Assembly: GCA_963556195.1 (NCBI GenBank)
Contig: OY744521.1
Coordinates: 129,868,288-129,932,287, forward strand
Direction: 5' to 3'
DNA: 64,000 nt
Source of the DNA: Sepiola atlantica
Lineage: Eukaryota; Mollusca; Cephalopoda; Sepiida; Sepiolidae
Shown here piece by piece: positions 49,311 through 61,029 of the stretch (position 1 is its first letter; every line of letters begins with the position of its first letter). Under the pieces are notes generated by a model. It saw only the letters and a list, made by a program, of their open reading frames with translations, made no database searches and was not told where the DNA came from. The translations under genes and the position numbers were made by a program.

Positions 49311-49364
49311 CGCGCCAGCTCCTCCTGATAGGTTTTAAACTCTCACCGATGTATGTGGTAGTCT

Positions 49365-49487
49365 AAGCGCCCGTATTTGAGATAAAAACATGACCTGTTT
49401 TCCAGCGTTCCGAATCTTGTGACCGGATTGAATAATTATCTCTACACTGATGATTCCGGAAAGATGAACCATATACGTATGTAGATA

Positions 49488-49494
<7 letters not shown>
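49365..49494 (+). mobile_element. Decayed copy of the 338-bp hammerhead family (right half)
   Basis: CCAGCGTTCCGAATCTTG, GACCGGATTGAATAATTA and the hammerhead relic match both the 47-kb relic and the 40-kb array. The tail runs straight into (TA)n. Confidence 0.7.
49441..49485 (+). ncRNA. Degenerate hammerhead ribozyme with intact stem I
   Basis: TCTACA (49441-49446) and TGTAGA (49480-49485) pair perfectly. CTGATGA (49447-49453) is intact. GAAC (49466-49469) replaces GAAA, and stem III has one mismatch. The cleavage-type GTA is present. Confidence 0.65.

Positions 49495-49530
<36 letters not shown>
49495..49530. repeat. (TA)n tract on the 3' side of the hammerhead relic
   Basis: TA run directly following the tail AGATAAACAAA. 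Confidence 0.97.
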
Positions 49531-49538
<8 letters not shown>

Positions 49539-50197
49539 TTAGTTCCAATTTGGATCTGAGAAATATGTTTTTGTCATTTCTTATGGAATTACATGTGGGT
49601 CTTATTTATAACAGTTCAGAGTGTCGCTATATATAGGTTTTTGTATACTTATGTAAATGCATATGCTTAGATTTATCTTTTTCTCATATTTTAGTGTTTT
49701 TGGTGTACGTGTTTTTGTCTATATGTTTATACAGAAGTTTAGTTATGTAATTTTATATCGTATATTTAACTACATGTATTCGGATAACCACCTTTATCTA
49801 TATGTGTTTGTATATGTACATATACACATATGTAAATCTGTATGCATTTTTATGTGTTGTATGCATATTGTAAGTATATATGTAATACATAACGAAAGTC
49901 TGCAGTTCGAATGGAGAGAATGGTTGACGGATGAGAGCCCAAAAGAATAAGCACCGCGGATAATTAGATGTTTGGAATATCATGTGAGTTCTGCAAAACG
50001 GTATTGTGTCTCTTTCCGGCTAAGCTGTCCACCAAAAAACCAGAGTGAATGTGAATTAGAACAACGTTCCAGCTCAACCAACCTCTCTCTATCTATCTAC
50101 CTAACATAGTAACCCGCCTCTTAAAGTATATATTTCTATCATCTCAGTACTTTGTCACTCATTCTAAAACTAATACATCCCTTGGAAAGAAGCCTCA
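49531..50197. other. Unannotated region upstream of the candidate exon
   Basis: No recognised gene. A plus-strand frame at 49657-49950 is Phe/Tyr/Val-rich low-complexity sequence. A Helitron or promoter boundary cannot be defined. Confidence 0.4.
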
Positions 50198-50220
50198 TGT
50201 GCCTGTGTGAAGTGACAGCA

Positions 50221-50301
50221 ATGGCGACAACATGTGTCGACAGCGGTGTGTGTAGCGAGATTATACAGGCCATAAAGACACAACATCACAAAGTAAACAA
50301 G
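50221..50301 (+). CDS. Candidate first coding exon of an unknown host gene
   Basis: I do not recognise the gene. ATG at 50221 in a GCAATGG context opens 27 codons, MATTCVDSGVCSEIIQAIKT then QHHKVNK, ending AAG followed at 50302 by GTGAGG, a good 5' splice donor in phase 0. The frame is also open upstream to a TAA near 50116, with another in-frame ATG at 50197, so the start is not certain. GC content is clearly above the surroundings and the residue composition is protein-like, unlike the AT-driven frames nearby. No acceptor or later exon is identifiable in the remaining sequence, which would fit very long introns. A chance ORF or a transposon fragment remains possible. Confidence 0.35.
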
Positions 50302-50660
50302 GTGAGGGTTTAAGTTTATACATAATTATTTAGCACTTAACACATGACTCAACAAGTCTCACTAAAACGACCATTATTTTTATAAAGTACTAACTTTCAA
50401 ATTGCACGTGTCAAATTTTGAACCCAATCAGTTTATTACTTTACCAATTATAGTTATTTTTGTTAAGCTAGTGTTGGACATTTTCATCAAAATAGACATA
50501 TCAGAATTTCGTGTGTTTATAAAGAATTTAAAAATACAGTTCAAGCTAAGAAATTAATACTCTGCTCCGTCGAAAATAGCGGTTAAAAGGCGGCATGCTG
50601 ACTTGAAACAGACACAAATGACGGTGAACGCTCAGCTCGCCCAAATTCAGCACTCTTCTC
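50302..50660. other. Unannotated; intron if the upstream exon is real
   Basis: Nothing recognised apart from the candidate splice donor at its start. Confidence 0.35.
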
Positions 50661-51135
50661 AGAAAACATAAAAAACGTTAATGAACTCGTAAATAGAAGT
50701 TTGCATGAACATTTATTAATAAGAAATCTGTGTTCAAAGTGGCTGCGCTGTTTGCTAACCGTCGATAAAAAAAATACAACACGTTAGTGACGTTGTCTGA
50801 GCAAACATTAACAGGTAAGGTTTCGGCATTTATATTTTGGAATGCGCAAAGTAATTTGCTCATCAATATTCTTCCGAAAAGAAAAAAAACATCGATAGCG
50901 ATTATTATATAGCGTTATTGGTGCAAAGGAATAGATCGCCAAACAAAAAATAACAGCCACAAATGACAAAGGAAAAGTTGCCCTGTCACGAATACAATGC
51001 ACCGTGTCACAAATGGATGGCAACGATTTCAACACTACATGAATTGCACTTCGTATTACTTTCACATCGACACTATATTCCAGATATAGCCCCGAAAATT
51101 ACTGGCTTTTTGCAGATCTAAAAAATCTCACGTAC
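50660..51135 (+). pseudogene. Second mariner transposase relic
   Basis: The plus strand reads LLIRNLCSKWLRCLLTVDKK (50715-50775; family ...RKLCSKWVPRLLTVDQK), YYIALLVQR near 50905, YNAPCHKWMATISTLHELHF near 50995 (family DNAPCHKS.ATM.KLHELHFELL) and a PDIAPKITGFLQI block (family PDLAPSNYWLF). Frameshifts separate the pieces, and terminal repeats were not found. It is more fragmentary than the copy at 19598-21159. Confidence 0.75.
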
Positions 51136-54100
51136 GTAAATATAATAGTGCAGTATCACATGCAATATGGGAGGACAGTAAGATCAATCCGAACCAAATA
51201 CAGACAGTAAATGAAAATAATAGCACCATGATAATAGTCAGTGCAAAAATAGGTTTCGACTTAGAATACGTTAGTATGTCACTTACATGCAAATCTGAAG
51301 CTAACTTCACTTCTTATAAGTATTTTTTAAAGGAAGGGGATAGTTTTTTGTGAGTCTTTCTATTTCTTTATTCTGTAACTTTAAAATAAAAAAAGGTGTG
51401 CGAGGTAATTATATCAATTGTCTCAGTTACTATCATTTTTTTGCTGACGCCGCACCATGGATTGATTTTTGACATTTAAAAAAAATTAGTTTTGTGCGTT
51501 GATCCTCGAGCTTGATGTAACGCATTGTTTCCTAGATCTTAGGTTAGGTTTGCATAACTCTCCTTCATTGCCGACTATAATAAGAACATCTTTTTCAATG
51601 TTATTAAACTAATTAATTGTGTATTCTTCCATTTGTTTAATTTAGTTTAATTCTAAATTTATTGCATATTTTTCTAAGAAGATTTTGTTTTTGTAGGAGT
51701 AATTAGCTTGTATTGTGGTTTTGTATCGAATCGGTTTTGTGTTATTTTCTGTTACTGAATTTTGTGTTTCAACTATTTTAAATACATTTGTTAAGTTTTA
51801 GATTCGTTGCTATGACGCTGTATTTGTGCTATATTCGTGGCCTCAGAATGAATATTAATTATCCGTTTTCATTCGATTTTTTATATTTTCTTTGTAAGTT
51901 CGTTGTTCATAAATTTTGTTATAGTAGTTTTTATGCATTTAGTAGTGGTCACTGATGTTGTCGGATTTTACAAATATATGTGAAGACATTCTAATTATTA
52001 AACTTTGATCAGTAAAATTACTACAGAGCCGTGATAAAATATATAGTAAGGGGTGACAAGTATAGCAAATGATTCAGAGATGGAAAATATTTTACACGGA
52101 TACATATTGTATTATATAAAATATCATTTTTTAATATAAAATAATATATCGTTTTATATATAAAATAATAACTCACTAATAAACAAAAATACAATGCTGC
52201 TATTTGTAAAAAGGAAAATGGCGGATACTTCAGCGATTCTGTTTTTATTGCACGTTTAAAGAAGTGTGCACAAAATAGCTTTTCACTTTTTTCTGATGCC
52301 AACTTGAAATAATATCTATGATATTTGGTTTCATGCTATAAACTGTAGCAATAGAGACAAAAACGAACCAGCTACAAAGCGTATTAGATGCTTCGCGTGT
52401 AGGATAATTGCTTCCTAGAGTATTAAAGTACTCATGTCCATAATTATATATTTTTGATAGTTTGAACTAATTTGAAAACGTGAGTACCTAATGCCCATGT
52501 GTAGGGACGGAGTGACTTAAAAAGGGACGTATTAAAATCATACAATGTATAGAATTTTAATGGCTGAAAGAAACCGTTCATGTTGAGTTTTTCAGTGTTT
52601 ATTACGGTGTTGTTTGAAAAGAAGTTCCTGTTTCAGTTTGGACCGTCATTGTAACCTCATTACGGTTACATCTTTTTATTACATAAAAATTTTATAAACT
52701 CTTTCCACAAAGTTTATTCTGCGTTAACTGGGACTAACAGATCTCCATCAAATGTCCTTTAGATTTCATCGGTCCTCATAAACTCGGATAATCGTTACAG
52801 AATTCAGAAGAGAATCACTAATCTTTAAGCGTATATATGTTTTTAATCTTCATAATGAAATTATTAAGACCGTTTACTAACTACATAAGTAACAAGTGAA
52901 ACCAGCGTATGTGATTATTCACAACAAATAAAAGTAGTGATATGTTACGTTAGCTGTGTTCAAAGATTGTATAAGTACATACATCTTTCCTGTGTTAGAA
53001 TAAGTTTTACAAATTTGATGACGTTAAATAGAATATAATGTGTTCACAGATTCAATGTCTTTTTTAAAACTGTATACCTTAATTACATGTATCAGCAAAC
53101 ATTATACAGTTACATATACCTCGTAATCTTTCTGATTGAAATGCTTTTGGATGACGTCAATGTCAATGTTAAAGCGTACAAAAGAAATCGTTGAATATTA
53201 TTATTTAGCATTAGTGTGGAAGTCATATTTGTGTGTTAAGTCATATTTGTCTGGTTTAAGTTATATCTGTGTATGTTAACGCAATTTCAGAGTAAACAGG
53301 AGCGTGTCTTTTATTATTAAAACATGTATACTTACTCATTTTCACTCTTCCAAACAAATCCAATCGATAATATCACTTTCGCCATTGTCAAATATGATAT
53401 TCTATTTGACTATTGCATACGTTTGAGTATTCTGTATTATCTCATAAAGATTTCTAGTCTGTCGCCCCATGACTTTTTGTCAGGCTTAAACTGACACAAA
53501 AAGTGAGACAGAGTCATTTGTTCATGGACACTAATAATTATTTCTATTAATTCAATTTTCATAACAATAGACGTAGATCTTTTTAGAAGCTTGTATATCT
53601 CATGAGGAATACCATGCATCTTTTGGATACTTTACTTCATTGCAAGCCTCGATAACAGCAACGTAGAAAGCATTCTCATATAAATGAGTATAAATACATT
53701 TATTATTAATCCTTAATATGAGAAACATCTCCGCATTGTAAATTTGACATTTGCATTAGAAACCTCAAAGCACTGTCAACGAGAACCAGAGATGCGGAGA
53801 TTAATATCGCGTACTGTTTTTTCTATTTTTTCTAAAATTCTATCCACGAATCTGCGTGAAACTAGCTTTGCATTAACGAAATCTTGATTAATATCGAAAT
53901 ATAGTTTATGCATATTAATGCGTGTTCTTTGTTAAAAATATCAATAGTTTTATGAGTAAGGATTGTATACCACTTTCCATTTTGAATGTTTCTGGATATT
54001 TCGTGCAAAACACTAAAAGCGTAGAACCCAGTAATTCATTTGGAAATTTACGTCTCATAAATTTGAATCTTTATCGTTCTAACCATTTTTGAAGAGCATG

Positions 54101-55319
54101 ATAGAATTCAGTCAGTCGTGAAATATTGGAATTCAGCCGGTTTATTCCAGGTGCTTTATCACAGTCCTTCAAAAGTTGCCACGGCGCTTATCGAGCTAAA
54201 TATTTTACGCTAGAAAGAAAATCTTAAGAAATCTTCTCATGTCACTTTCCACATGCAATATATGGGAATAATTTCTCCAACACCCAAAACTTTACTTGCT
54301 CGCGCAAAAAGGCTAATAAAATAATAGCATTCGAAATACAGTTAACTTCTAGACCACGTGACACATATACAATACACGTGTCGTGTAATTCTAAGAACAC
54401 TTGTTTTAAAACATATACAAATAATAGAAATTATTTAAAACCATTTGATTTTCGTTTTATTAAATGAAATAGTTTTCGATTTTACAACGGTCAACGTTAG
54501 TTTGGCAGCAAATAACTGATATCGAAAAACCTAAATTTTTGGGTATATTTTAAACATAAATTATTTTTTTTAATAACATAGTAATTAACATTCATATTTA
54601 TTAATTTATTTTGAAACATAGTTTTATGCGAAATACCATATTAAAAAAAAGATCGCTAGAGGATAAACTTATTTTCTTTACAAATGAAATAATGGCCCGG
54701 ATGTAAAGTTTATTACCTGTTTAATTTTGAAAAATGGTTAACACATATTAAAGTAGGTATTTTTATCCTATTTGTATCGCTTAATTTGGTGTCATATTTT
54801 TTATATAATCAAAATTTAAGTTTAAAGAGAATAGTTTTTTTATGGTAATCGCTCCAGAGAAGAAACGAAGCTAATTGATGTAAAGAGCTAAACTATACTA
54901 CTTCAAGGCCAAAAACTAACAAACAACCAAAAACAGTAATTCTTCCCCCTTTGTCAGAAATATTGCTCATCGAATGTGAGGACTAAAAGACAAAATAAGG
55001 GAAGCAAGAATTACGAGGCAGCCAAAAGTAAATCTAAGGTCCTCCTACTATCCTAAAAGTTGCATCATTTTATTCCTTTTAAATATTAATTTTCCTAAAG
55101 AAAATGTGTAATACGTCTAGACATATATCGAAATAGAATGTAAAAAAGAAACATTTTTTCTTATTGAGAAATAAAAGAGGGATTGAAAACAACGTCAGAA
55201 AAGATTATGTAAGAGAAATAAGAAAATGTTGATGTGAATTATAGTTTCAATACATAAAATGCGTGTAAAATTTGATTTTCTATATCAAACTTAATATATG
55301 TGTGATGTTTCCGTGTTCT
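51136..55319. other. Long AT-rich region without recognised genes
   Basis: About 4.2 kb with no transposon or gene I can support. Frames at 52021-52302 and 53437-53619 (minus) match no family I know. This is the longest stretch lacking identified repeats, and it contains no long (TA)n tract. Confidence 0.5.
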
Positions 55320-55327
55320 GTATAGAA

Positions 55328-57529
55328 CAGTGGTTCTGTTGCCAACTGGGGAATGACCGGTCGGACAGAAAAACCACTACTTCTAAAATTTTATACATTA
55401 CATCCAAATGTTGACTTAGTTTGACCATGATAATTTTGACCATTTTCTTGATTCAATGCCACTTCTGTTGTTCGTTTTTTGTTTCTCTCTTGCATTATTT
55501 CTCTTCAGGTACATTATTATTATATATTTTTTTCCTTATCTTACAGATACATACCCCAAAGATCGAGATGCCGAAAAGAAAGTACAACGACAATTACCTG
55601 GACTACGGCTTCACATTTTTGGAGGGGCGTAATGAGCAGCTGTCGCAGTGCGTCATTTGCCACAAAACGCTCAGCAATGATTCGATGAAACCCCATCAAC
55701 TGAAGAAGCACTTCTCCAATGTACACCCCGAGTTCGTTGGCAATGAGAGGCAGTTTTTTTAATTGAAAGCAAACTCCTTGAAGAAAATGAGATGGATCAG
55801 GGCGGAAAATTTCAAATTGAGTCGAAAGCGATATTACACGCATTGTATGCTGTTTCTCTGCTGGCGGCGAAGGCGAAGAAGCCAAAGAAGCCACATAACA
55901 TCGGAGAGACGCTGATAAAGCCGTGCCTTGTGTCATGCGCTGGCATTTTGCTTGGCGAATCTGCGATGTCGACAATGAAGCAAGTTTCTCTGTCCAACAA
56001 CACTGTCAAGTCCCGCATCTTCGACATGTCATGCAATATCAAGTCACAGCTCTTGGCAAAGGTAAAAGCGTCACCCGTCTTTGCAATTCAGCTGGATGAG
56101 TCCGTGGATATGGCAAATTTGTCTCAACTAATTGTCTTCGTTCAATACGTCCACGACCAAAGCATCGAAGAGGACTTGCTGTTTTGCTCCCCACTGGAAA
56201 CAACAACCCAAGGCGCCGACGTCTTTTTCGAGGAGGAAGGGTTGGACTGGGGCAAGCTCGTCCATGTTTGCACAGATGGGGCTCCTGCTATGTTGGGTGC
56301 GAGGTCTGGATTCGAGAAACTACTGAAGCAGAAGAATCTCAAGATGGTGACCCTGCACTGCATCATACATCGAGAAGCGCTCGCATCAAGAACGATAACA
56401 CAACCGCTTAAAGAAGCGCTTGAGATGGCGATCGGGCTTGTGAATTTTGTCAAAGCGAGCGCCCTCAACACTCGACTATTTCGACGGTTGTGCCAGAATA
56501 TGGAATCCGACTACGCAGGACTGCTGTTCTACACTGCCGTTCGCTGGTTGTCGAAAGGCGACATGTTAAATCGGCTTGTACATTTGCTTCCCGAAGTTAC
56601 AAAATTTTTGGAAGAAAGGAACAAAGGAGATCTGAAAACTGCTGTTTCCGGTGAGGAATTCCAGTGCAGGCTAGCATTTCTCGCGGATATGTTTAGTCAC
56701 CTGAATGAGCTTAACCGCAAGCTACAGGGCGTGGACTCCGATATAATCGTGCATCGAGACAAAGTGAATGCCTTTGTCTCAAAACTTGAGTTGTGGCGAG
56801 GCAAGTTCGATCGAGACTGGCCGCAGCGCAACGGCTTTTCCAACGTTGGCGCGAATCAGCGAGACTGCTGGTGGCATCAGCGACGTTCTCAAGAACGAAG
56901 CCATCATCCATCTTAATAGGCTGATGGACGAGTTTCAGCACTATTTTCTGGACTTCAAAAGCGACAACCCAATGATGGAGTTCACGAGGGATCCCTTCAG
57001 CTTTCGAGTTTACAACTTCCCGTAGGAAGACGAAGACATCGAAGACCAGTTTCTTGACCTGGTGCATGACTCCGCAGCAAAGGCTGTTTTTGCGGAGAAA
57101 AGCCTGAATACATTCTGGGCCACTATGCATGGTTCGTATCCTCGCGTTGCTGTGGCGGCGCTCAAACTACTGGTTGTAGTTCCCTCTACGTACCTGTGCG
57201 AGTCGGCGTTTTCGAGCATGGTTGAGATCAAAAACAAATCGCGAAACCGCCTGATTGACCGTGAATCTGATTTGCGCTGCGCTATTTCAAAGGTGGAACC
57301 GAACATTGAGGCACTTGTCAAGGCAAAGCAAATGCAAAAGTCTCATTAACCTGTATGCATCTAATGCTAGTGTTACATTTTTTGTATGCTTTTTATAGGC
57401 CAAATATATTTAGAAAAAACATAACGAATCTTTTCGTATGTATTTAATTTCATGTGATAATTGTGGTGGGAATGGAGAGCTGGCTCACTAAATAGTGGGG
57501 AATTGGAGAAAAAAGGTTAAGAACCACTG
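55328..57529 (+). mobile_element. hAT DNA transposon with exact 8-bp target duplication
   Basis: The ends are CAGTGGTTCT (55328-55337) and its reverse complement AGAACCACTG (57520-57529), and GTATAGAA stands immediately outside both (55320-55327, 57530-57537). An 8-bp duplication is the hAT signature. The 2,202-bp element contains a single broken transposase ORF (55569-57349). Confidence 0.93.
55569..57349 (+). pseudogene. hAT transposase, ZBED5/SCAND3-like
   Basis: The ORF starts MPKRKYNDNYLDYGF. Residues 25-65 form a BED-type zinc finger (CVICHKTLSNDSMKPHQLKK, HFSNVH). The catalytic body follows: AIQLDESVDMANLSQLIVFV with the first acidic residue, LVHVCTDGAPAMLGARSGFE, and LHCIIHREALASRTI. 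The hAT dimerisation end is near [20 protein letters not shown] and [16 protein letters not shown], to a TAA at 57347-57349. Four lesions break it: TAA at 55760-55762 after a T8 run, a frameshift near 55788, another near 56810-56840, and TAG at 57023-57025. GC content is much higher than the flanks, a sign of recent arrival. ZBED5-like proteins in animals derive from this transposase type. Confidence 0.92.
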
Positions 57530-57537
57530 GTATAGAA

Positions 57538-58120
57538 CTAAGGTTAGAGAACGTACATACACTCTAAAACGGTATTTTAAGGTAAAATTTACCGGGAAAG
57601 ACAATGGAAGTGTTCCTGAATACCCCATCATCAAATTTCAAATATATCCTATTTCTGCGAAATTTATGTCATGTGTATGATATTTCTGGGGAAGACAATT
57701 GATGTGATCCCGAATCGCTAAGTGTCCACCAAACGTAAGGAATTTATGGGGGTCGAACCTCCTTTGCAACTTTGAATATATTCTATTTTGATGGAATTTA
57801 GATCATATGTATAACATTCTCTAGTTAAGACAATGGATGTGGTCCTGAATCTCTACGTGTTCCTCTATGTGCAGAATATCTACGTGTCCCCACCTCTAAG
57901 TGACCCCTGGAAACAGACTCCTTTTAAACTTCAAATACGTGTATCCGATTTTAATGATATTTAAATGTTATGTATAAGACACTAATTCAGAGAGTTTTCC
58001 AACATTTCAGCTTCTTACAACAATATTAGAGGCGAAACGGGAAGAGGGGCAGTAAACAAAGAAAGTAATATGGTATTATGAGCATAGTCAAGAAGTACAT
58101 AGTAGTGATCATCATTCAAT
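57538..58120 (+). other. Body of the Helitron-type element, degenerate tandem units
   Basis: Repeated phrases such as AAGACAATGGATGTGGTCCT, GAATCNCTANGTGTNC and CAAATATATCCTATTT recur about every 120-170 bp. No coding sequence. The hAT inserted at the left edge of this region or inside it. Confidence 0.45.
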
Positions 58121-58148
58121 CCCGAGCAACGTCGGGTATTCCTGCTAG
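58121..58148 (+). mobile_element. Helitron-type 3' terminus
   Basis: CCCGAGCAACGTCGGG forms a 5-bp hairpin, followed 8 nt later by CTAG and then T. This is the expected Helitron 3' end (hairpin then CTRR). No Rep/helicase gene is present, so the element would be non-autonomous. Confidence 0.6.
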
Positions 58149-58548
58149 TAAACTATATGATAGTACATATACCTGAAGTGATTATTAGATTCTCTAAACA
58201 AAGAGATCTATTAGCTTAATAACTGTCGGAAGTTGATCGGTTATCAAGTAAAAGAAAAATAAGATTGATCTAGGAGTAAGATCAGAAATATAGCAGTATT
58301 AAGATGTTGTAACATAAGGAAATTAATATGAAATGATAAATTAAATTATGAAAATTATATTTTTAAAATATTAAAATAGGATTGTTAAAATATTTAATAA
58401 AAGTATATACCATTATACAAGTAGGTAAAATCAAACACAAAAATAATTTTTAAGAAAATAAGAATAGAAACGATAGGTCTATTGACATTTGTTCTTGCAA
58501 TTTATTTATTCTTTGGAATAGTTTTATACTAATTTTATAAAGAGATTC

Positions 58549-58593
58549 CACCATCATCATCATGACCATCACCGCCACCGCCACCACCACCGC

Positions 58594-58654
<61 letters not shown>
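58549..58654. repeat. (CAT)n with an internal (CCG/CCA)n segment
   Basis: CAT repeats interrupted by ACCGCCACC units near 58568-58592, then about 20 pure CAT units. The 58149-58548 stretch is AT-rich with nothing else recognised. Confidence 0.97.
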
Positions 58655-59165
58655 TATGTTCCATATTATTAAAAACATGGGACCTGATGAAATTCACCCT
58701 TAATTATAAAAATACTTATGAAACGAAGGCGTTTTTAATGCAATAATTCCATTGTTTCATGAATGTATAGAATATGAAAGTATTCCATATATTTGGGAAA
58801 CAGCAAATGTAATACCACCACATAATTTAATAGTTTGACAAAAGTAATTACAAACGGGTTTCTATCACATGTATCTTTGTGTAAATTAAAAGTAATAATG
58901 AGAAACTACAAATTAAGCTTCATGAGAGATGTTTGTGCATGGTAAATTAACATCATTAAATATTTTTAAAAGTGTTCATATTATAAATTAATATTTGATG
59001 AAGAATGATAATACTAATAATATAGATTCGGATTTTAGCAGGCTTTTTTAATACAGTACATCATTATCTTTTATGAGTGACAAGAAATAAGTAGTAATGA
59101 AATAGTATTTCTTGTAGATATTCTATAAGATCGATCCACAAACTGAAATCTATTTTCTACTCTTA
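58655..59165 (+). pseudogene. LINE reverse transcriptase relic (different family)
   Basis: The plus strand reads IIKNMGPDEIHP (58663-58702; family ...G.APGPDGIHP), CIEYESIPYIWETANVIPPH (58752-58812; family C.E.G.IP..WK.A.V.PI.K) and, after a frame change, FFNTVHHYLL near 59043 (family DFSKAFDTVSHHLL, RT motif A). The element is heavily decayed. It is L2/RTE-like in pattern rather than the CR1/Jockey type seen elsewhere. It directly follows the (CAT)n tract. Confidence 0.6.
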
Positions 59166-59629
59166 TATTTAATTCGTCGAGCTTATTCTCAAGATTATTC
59201 ACACTAGAACAATTTTAAAACTTGATTAAGTAATTATCTCCAATAATATTAACTTATTCTGAAATATCTAATCGTGTGGTAAGTTTTAAAAATCTTTCTT
59301 GCCAATATATTGCCAGTGCGAGGAAGTGTATTCAAAAAGTACTTTACATATTTAGAAGATTTTATTAAATCAAACATTATTTTTGTCTATAGTAAAGTAG
59401 GTGAACTTAAGAATACACTTTTCTTTTGTGCACCTTTTAATTTAAATATTATATTCCGATTCCAATGTCTACCTACTGGTTCCCAGATCGAATAAAATAT
59501 TCTATATGATATTTTCTAATAAAATTTGATTCCATGAAATAAAATGTTTAATCATTGAACCAATCATTTTATTTGCATCTGAGACAATATATTTAGTATG
59601 CATATGAAATGTGAATTAAAAATTGTTTT
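59166..59629. other. Unannotated; possible tail of the LINE above
   Basis: Nothing clearly recognised. Confidence 0.4.
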
Positions 59630-60145
59630 ATGGAGGTCGCTCCAGACAAGTCATGAGGCCACTTGATATAAGAATCTAACAAGAACGAAATGTGATTATC
59701 ACAAAGACAGGAGATGCGTATTGACCTTAGTCTAGTAAATACAAGGCTATAGGTAGGAGGATAATAGTCAGCAGTAAGAGAGTTCTACAAGCCTGCAGTT
59801 CTTAGAAATAAGCTACTGGAATAGGAAACTGTATTACAATGAGGTATTAAAACAGCGAATTTATTCAGACAACTAGACCAAGGAGTTAAACAAGCTGGAA
59901 CAAAAGAAGCAGGGAATAGATTACACAATTATGAAGAACACATGTCATAATAGTATTGACAGAAAAGACTGAGACTAGCAACATCACGTCTGTGTGAGAG
60001 GGAGAAGGTGCAGAGAAGAATAACAAGGGTAGGGCCAATGAAATTACGGATACGTTTCTGCACCTTTGCAAAACCCTTTAAATCGAACAAAGATTCACTA
60101 GCCCAAATATAACAATGGTACTCCATCCATGGTCTGATAGAATTA
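59630..60145 (-). pseudogene. LINE ORF2 C-terminal relic (CR1/Jockey type)
   Basis: The minus strand reads IRPWMEYHCYIWASESLFDL (60143-60084), GFAKVQKRIRNFIGPTL, then after a frame change HRRDVASLSLFCQYYYDMCS (family HRRNVASLCLFYKYY.G.CS) and a SLFLRTAGL-like terminus near 59800. It parallels the copy at 47231-49310 and is 5'-truncated. Confidence 0.78.
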
Positions 60146-60334
60146 ATTATAAAAATTAATTTACTTACCTTTTAATTCTTGTTTATATTAATTATGCTAA
60201 TCAGAAAATAATTCTACCTTAGATCTTACACTGCAACGTAAATAATGTATATGAATAGTACCTAACTCTGAACAAAACACCGGAGGATATATAGCGTAGT
60301 TCACAGTAATAGTTACCGCTCTTTATTTGTTATT

Positions 60335-60875
60335 GTTGTGATATTGAAGTGCTGATAATACATAAGACAATACGGTGGTATATTAACAAGACTCTTTATT
60401 TACAGAAATACAGATTAGAAAGACTGATGTTTACCTCTCTCCAACTGCAGGAAGATGTGACACAAGATCGGAAATTGGAATTTGGTGGGCCAGCGTACTA
60501 GAGGTAACATCCTCTAGCCTCGCAAAAATGCCTTGGCAGTTCCGTCGGCATTTTCCGGTCAGAGCGCCTTAGGCAGTTAGGAATAGACTAACTCCACTCC
60601 AATAAGGGGAGACAATGTTTGGGAGGGTAGACCTCGTAGACTACCATGGACTAATACTTCAGCCTGACAGATAAAAAGCTACCGACATAGCCCAGTTTCT
60701 GCCGGACAGATTGTCGAGAACGGATCCACGACTGGTATATACTAACTTAGCGTCTCTCTTCAACAATGTGGAAGACAGATTGCTCGTCGTTTGTCGTAGG
60801 CTTCTCTATACATAATGTGTAGAAGAGTCTATATAGTCATGAAATAGGGTAGATCACCATCACGCCATAACAACA
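60335..60875 (-). repeat. Putative 3' LTR of the gypsy element
   Basis: On the minus strand the sequence begins TGTTGTTATGGCG at 60875, just after AAAACGGG, a purine-rich stretch suitable as a polypurine tract, and ends CACAACA at 60335. TGTTG and CAACA are inverted ends of the usual TG...CA kind. An AATAAA lies near the 3' end (60400-60395). No matching 5' LTR is in the window, so the boundaries are inferred. Confidence 0.55.
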
Positions 60876-61029
60876 CCCGTTTTAGTCTGGCTCCGTATGG
60901 AGTCAATACGTTTTTAGGGTTTATTACAATCAAGTCCGTAATATTACGTTTTCTTTTTGATCTTCGCTATTCAGAACCTGTTTCCGAGATTGATATCTCA
61001 AATTGTCAAACACATTAGTTTGTCCTCTA

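Noticed and set aside
55541..55975. 144-codon minus-strand ORF and other frames within 55.5-57.4 kb
   Set aside because: Shadows of the hAT transposase, which has clear domains on the plus strand.
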